A DNA stretch of 64,000 bases from DASVNK01 sp964478815 (GTDB lineage: Bacteria; Verrucomicrobiota; Verrucomicrobiia; Limisphaerales; SXQI01): contig CAYZKY010000001.1 of NCBI GenBank assembly GCA_964478815.1, positions 53,263-117,262 on the forward strand. Reading direction: 5' to 3'. The notes beneath the pieces are model-generated. The model searched no databases. It worked only from the letters and a program-made list of their open reading frames with translations, and was not told the origin of the DNA. Of the stretch, positions 61,232-64,000 are shown piece by piece. Both the position numbers and the translations under genes were made by a program. Each line of letters opens with the position of its first letter. Within the stretch, counting starts at the first letter, position 1.

Positions 61232-63673
61232 TTATTCCTGGCGGAGTGCCACGAGCGGATTGACCAGCGCGGCCCGCCGCGAGGGAAGGTACGTGGCCAG
61301 GAAACAAATGATCGCGAGGCCGGCCACCACGAAACCGTGGCTCAAGGGGTCGGTGGGCGAGACCCCCACGAGCACCGAGGCCAGCATCGAGCCGGTCGCC
61401 ATCGCCCCCGCCAGGCCGAAGAGCAACCCCGCCCCCGCCAGTTTCATGCCCTGCCCCAAGAATAATCGCAGCACGTCTCCCGGCTGCGCCCCCAGCGCCA
61501 TGCGGACGCCGATTTCCCGCGTGCGCTGGCCCACGGAAAAACTCATCACCCCGTAAATTCCGAGCGCCGCCAGGAAGAGCGCAATGGCTCCGGTTGCCGT
61601 GAGCAGCGTCGCCGCCACGCGCGGCACCGCCAGCGCCGCCGAGGTGTAGTCCCGCAAGGAAAGCGCCGCCATCGGTTTCAGCATCGGATCGACCGCCACG
61701 CTCGCCTGTTCGATGGCGCGCGCCAGCCGCTGCGGATCTCCGGTGGTGCGAACGATGGCCGTGAGGCTCCGATCCGCCACCTGCCGCTCCGGCACATAAA
61801 TAAAACTGCGCGCCGGTTCGTTCAGCGCCCGGTACTTCCCCGTTTTCGCCACGCCCACGATGGTCCACTCCTGGCCCCACAGGCGAACCTTCAGGCCGAG
61901 CGGGTGCCGTGTGCCGAAATACCGCTCCGCGAACGCGGCATTCACCACCATCGTTCGCGGGGCCTCGCGATCGTCGCTCTCGGCGAACTCCCGGCCGTTC
62001 AAAATCGGAATCCGCATCGTGTCGAAATATCCGGGCGAGACGGTCGCAATGTTCGCCGACATCGGTTCCCCCGGCGTCGGCTGGTACCCATCCACCGCAA
62101 ACCGCGTCGATCCGCCGCCCTCAAAACCCAGCGGGATCCAGTCGGCCAGTGCCACGCTTTCGACCCCCGGGATTTCCGTCAGCGCCTGCCGGAGCCGTCC
62201 GAACGTGGCCAGCGTCGCCGCGTCGTCGTAACCCACCGGCGGCAACCGGTATCCCGTCAACCAGGTGTTGCCGGGATCGAACCCGAAATCAATCTGGCGC
62301 GCCCCTTCCAGGCTCCGCGCGCACAGGGCCATCCCCGCCAGCATCACCAGCGCCAGCGCGATCTCCGCCACCACCAGCCCCGACCGCAGCCACGGCACTC
62401 CCGCCGTCTGGCTGCCCCGCGCTCCGCCCTGCTTCAGTCCTCCCGTGAGATCCGCTCGCAACGAGAACAACGCCGGCGCCAGTCCGAAGAGCAGCCCCGT
62501 GAACAGCGTGAACCCCGCCGTGATGCCCGCGATCATGCCATTCGGTTGCATGTCGTACCCGATCGGCAGGTGTGTCGTGGGCATCAGCCGCACCAGCAAC
62601 CCTTCTCCCCAAAAGGCCAGCACCAGCCCGAGGGTCCCGCCCAGGCCGGCGAGTAAAACGCTTTCGGTCAACAACTGGCGGATCAGCCGGTGCCGGGCCG
62701 CGCCCAGCGCCAGCCGCACCGCGATTTCCTGCTGCCGCCGGTTCGCGCGCGCCAGCAGCAAGTTCGCGACATTCGCCACCACCAGCAGCCACAAGAGCAA
62801 GCTCAGAATCCCCAACGCCCGCAGCAACGGCAGAAACACCGATTGCCCGCCCCACGGCGATTTCCAGACCGGCAGGACCGCCAGGCTCATGCCTTTGTTC
62901 GAGTTCGGATATTCCTGCTCCAGCCGCGCCATCACGGCGTTCGCCGCCGCCTGCGCCCGGCCCTGCGAGACCCCCGGCTGCAAGCGCGCATATGTATGCA
63001 GCGGTCGGATGCCCCGGCTCGTCAGCAGGGTGCGCGGATCGGCATACTCCGGCGTCATCGTCAGGGGTGCCCAGAAATCGAAATTCAATCCCCCCATGCC
63101 TCCGCGAAATTCCGGCGGCGCGACGCCGATCACCGTGAACGACCGCGTGGCGATCTCCACAGTCTGCCCCACGATGCCTGGATCGCTCCCGAACCGCTCC
63201 CGCCACAGCGCGTGGCTCAACACCACCACATTGTCGGCTCCCGGATTCTGATCCTCCGTGGTCAGAAAGAACCGCCCCAGCCACGGCTTCACGCCAAGCA
63301 CCTCGAAGAAATTCGCCGTCGTCCACTCCGCCCACAGCCAGGCCGTCTCCTGATTCTGCACGAGCGGCGCGACGTCGAACATCGAGCCGGTCACCCCGGC
63401 GAAGATTCCCTGTTCTTGGGCGAGATCGCGGTTATCCAGCACCGAGGTCGTATCCATCACTTCCCCGTTGGCCTGCCGCGTGCAGAGCACGACCAGCCGT
63501 TCCGCCGCCGCAGCTCCCGGAACCGCGTCCAGCAGGACCGACCGGATCCAGCTCAGCACGATCGCATTCGCCCCGATGCCCAGCGCCAGCGTCACGATCA
63601 CCACGGCCGCGAAACCGGGCGCCTGCGCCAGCTTCCGCCAGCCGAGCCGCAAATCCTGCCAGAACGAGTTCAC
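61232..63673 (-). CDS. MacB/ADOP-type ABC transporter permease
   Basis: The 813-residue permease begins LRLGWRKLAQAPGFAAVVIV and TLALGIGANAIV, the signature of the large duplicated permeases (ADOP family) common in Acidobacteria and Verrucomicrobia. It has two FtsX-like membrane halves with a large periplasmic domain after the first helix (about 45-280) and conserved ALGIGAN / LALGAARHR loops. MacB-type transporters move lipoproteins, peptides or drugs out of the periplasm in an energy-coupled way. The GTG start at 63673 overlaps the stop of the ATPase gene, so the two form one transporter operon. Confidence 0.88.
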   Translation of the reverse strand: MNSFWQDLRLGWRKLAQAPGFAAVVIVTLALGIGANAIVLSWIRSVLLDAVPGAAAAERLVVLCTRQANGEVMDTTSVLDNRDLAQEQGIFAGVTGSMFDVAPLVQNQETAWLWAEWTTANFFEVLGVKPWLGRFFLTTEDQNPGADNVVVLSHALWRERFGSDPGIVGQTVEIATRSFTVIGVAPPEFRGGMGGLNFDFWAPLTMTPEYADPRTLLTSRGIRPLHTYARLQPGVSQGRAQAAANAVMARLEQEYPNSNKGMSLAVLPVWKSPWGGQSVFLPLLRALGILSLLLWLLVVANVANLLLARANRRQQEIAVRLALGAARHRLIRQLLTESVLLAGLGGTLGLVLAFWGEGLLVRLMPTTHLPIGYDMQPNGMIAGITAGFTLFTGLLFGLAPALFSLRADLTGGLKQGGARGSQTAGVPWLRSGLVVAEIALALVMLAGMALCARSLEGARQIDFGFDPGNTWLTGYRLPPVGYDDAATLATFGRLRQALTEIPGVESVALADWIPLGFEGGGSTRFAVDGYQPTPGEPMSANIATVSPGYFDTMRIPILNGREFAESDDREAPRTMVVNAAFAERYFGTRHPLGLKVRLWGQEWTIVGVAKTGKYRALNEPARSFIYVPERQVADRSLTAIVRTTGDPQRLARAIEQASVAVDPMLKPMAALSLRDYTSAALAVPRVAATLLTATGAIALFLAALGIYGVMSFSVGQRTREIGVRMALGAQPGDVLRLFLGQGMKLAGAGLLFGLAGAMATGSMLASVLVGVSPTDPLSHGFVVAGLAIICFLATYLPSRRAALVNPLVALRQE

Positions 63674-64000
63674 GCCGCCACCGTCTCCGTGAGCGCATCT
63701 TCCACCACCCGCCCGTCGAACAGATGAATCGTCCGGTCCGCATGCTTCGCGAACCGCGTGTCGTGCGTCACCATGCAGATCGTGGCGCCCTCCCGGTGCA
63801 ACTCGCGCAACAGCGCCATCACCGCCTCGCCGTTTTTCGAATCCAGGTTCCCCGTCGGTTCGTCCGCCAGCAGGATCGATGGCTTGCCGCCCAAGGCCCG
63901 CGCCACCGCCACGCGCTGCTGTTGGCCGCCCGAAAGCTGGGAAGGGTAATGGTTCACCCGGTGCGCCATCCCCACCTTCTCCAGCGCCGCCATCGCGTTC
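63670..64000 (-). CDS. ABC transporter ATP-binding subunit (MacB/LolD-like), partial
   Basis: Only the C-terminal 110 residues lie in the window. The signature LSGGQQQRVAVARAL, Walker B ILLADEPTGNLDS and switch VTHD are present, while Walker A would lie past the right edge. The gene overlaps the permease by 4 bp (GTGA). Its order before the permease and LolD-like features indicate the ATPase of the same exporter. Confidence 0.92.
   Translation of the reverse strand, partial: NAMAALEKVGMAHRVNHYPSQLSGGQQQRVAVARALGGKPSILLADEPTGNLDSKNGEAVMALLRELHREGATICMVTHDTRFAKHADRTIHLFDGRVVEDALTETVAA

Overview
The window is GC-rich, densely coded DNA from a Gram-negative bacterium, most likely a member of the Verrucomicrobiota or a close PVC relative. 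The best clues are two very large secreted dehydrogenase/HEAT/cytochrome c proteins of the kind abundant in Planctomycetes and Verrucomicrobia, two PEP-CTERM proteins with VPDGG/VPDAG tails, several secreted proteins sharing one C-terminal module, and the hopanoid enzymes HpnH and HpnJ. I see no rRNA, tRNA, CRISPR array, insertion sequence or prophage.

Layout. Positions 1-8,000 carry a giant fused methyltransferase/glycosyltransferase (open at the left edge), an M50 protease and a thioesterase. Positions 8,000-13,600 form a minus-strand operon: tlyA, nadK, a LacI-family regulator, and a 974-residue exported coiled-coil protein. Positions 13,626-14,607 are a 1-kb gene-poor region with a sigma70-type promoter, interleaved inverted repeats, an 11-bp phased TTGAAACG array ending in a perfect LacI-type palindrome, and a second phased TACAC array. 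After it come a secreted esterase, a four-repeat secreted protein and the first cytochrome megaprotein (14.6-22.2 kb). Next is a PEP-CTERM gene behind a -24/-12 (sigma54) promoter and an scpA-scpB-pheA operon (22.6-26.4 kb). Positions 26.5-40.3 kb hold mixed genes: YdeI and DoxX proteins, a solo Lhr helicase, secreted proteins, TerC/HPF, a LysR regulator, a CHRD PEP-CTERM protein, DUF418, CAP and TRIC proteins and a TatT-like protein.

Positions 40.3-44.9 kb form a tight operon in which a small lipoprotein precedes hpnH. A nucleotidyltransferase/HEPN pair is nested between hpnH and hpnJ, and a polysaccharide-export lipoprotein follows. Then come yraN/rnhB (minus), the second megaprotein (with an SGNH-like N-terminus), a lipoprotein, a small probable DNA-binding protein, the addB-addA recombination nuclease/helicase, a CXXCH lipoprotein, and a MacB/ADOP-type ABC transporter cut by the right edge.

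The strongest leads are: the one-polypeptide glycan-modifying protein; the operator-like arrays near the LacI gene; the MNT/HEPN pair translationally embedded between two hopanoid genes; the sigma54 promoter of the PEP-CTERM gene; and a nine-G tract at the addB/addA junction that could fuse the two subunits by frameshifting. All functional calls rest on reading motifs by eye; no database search was possible.
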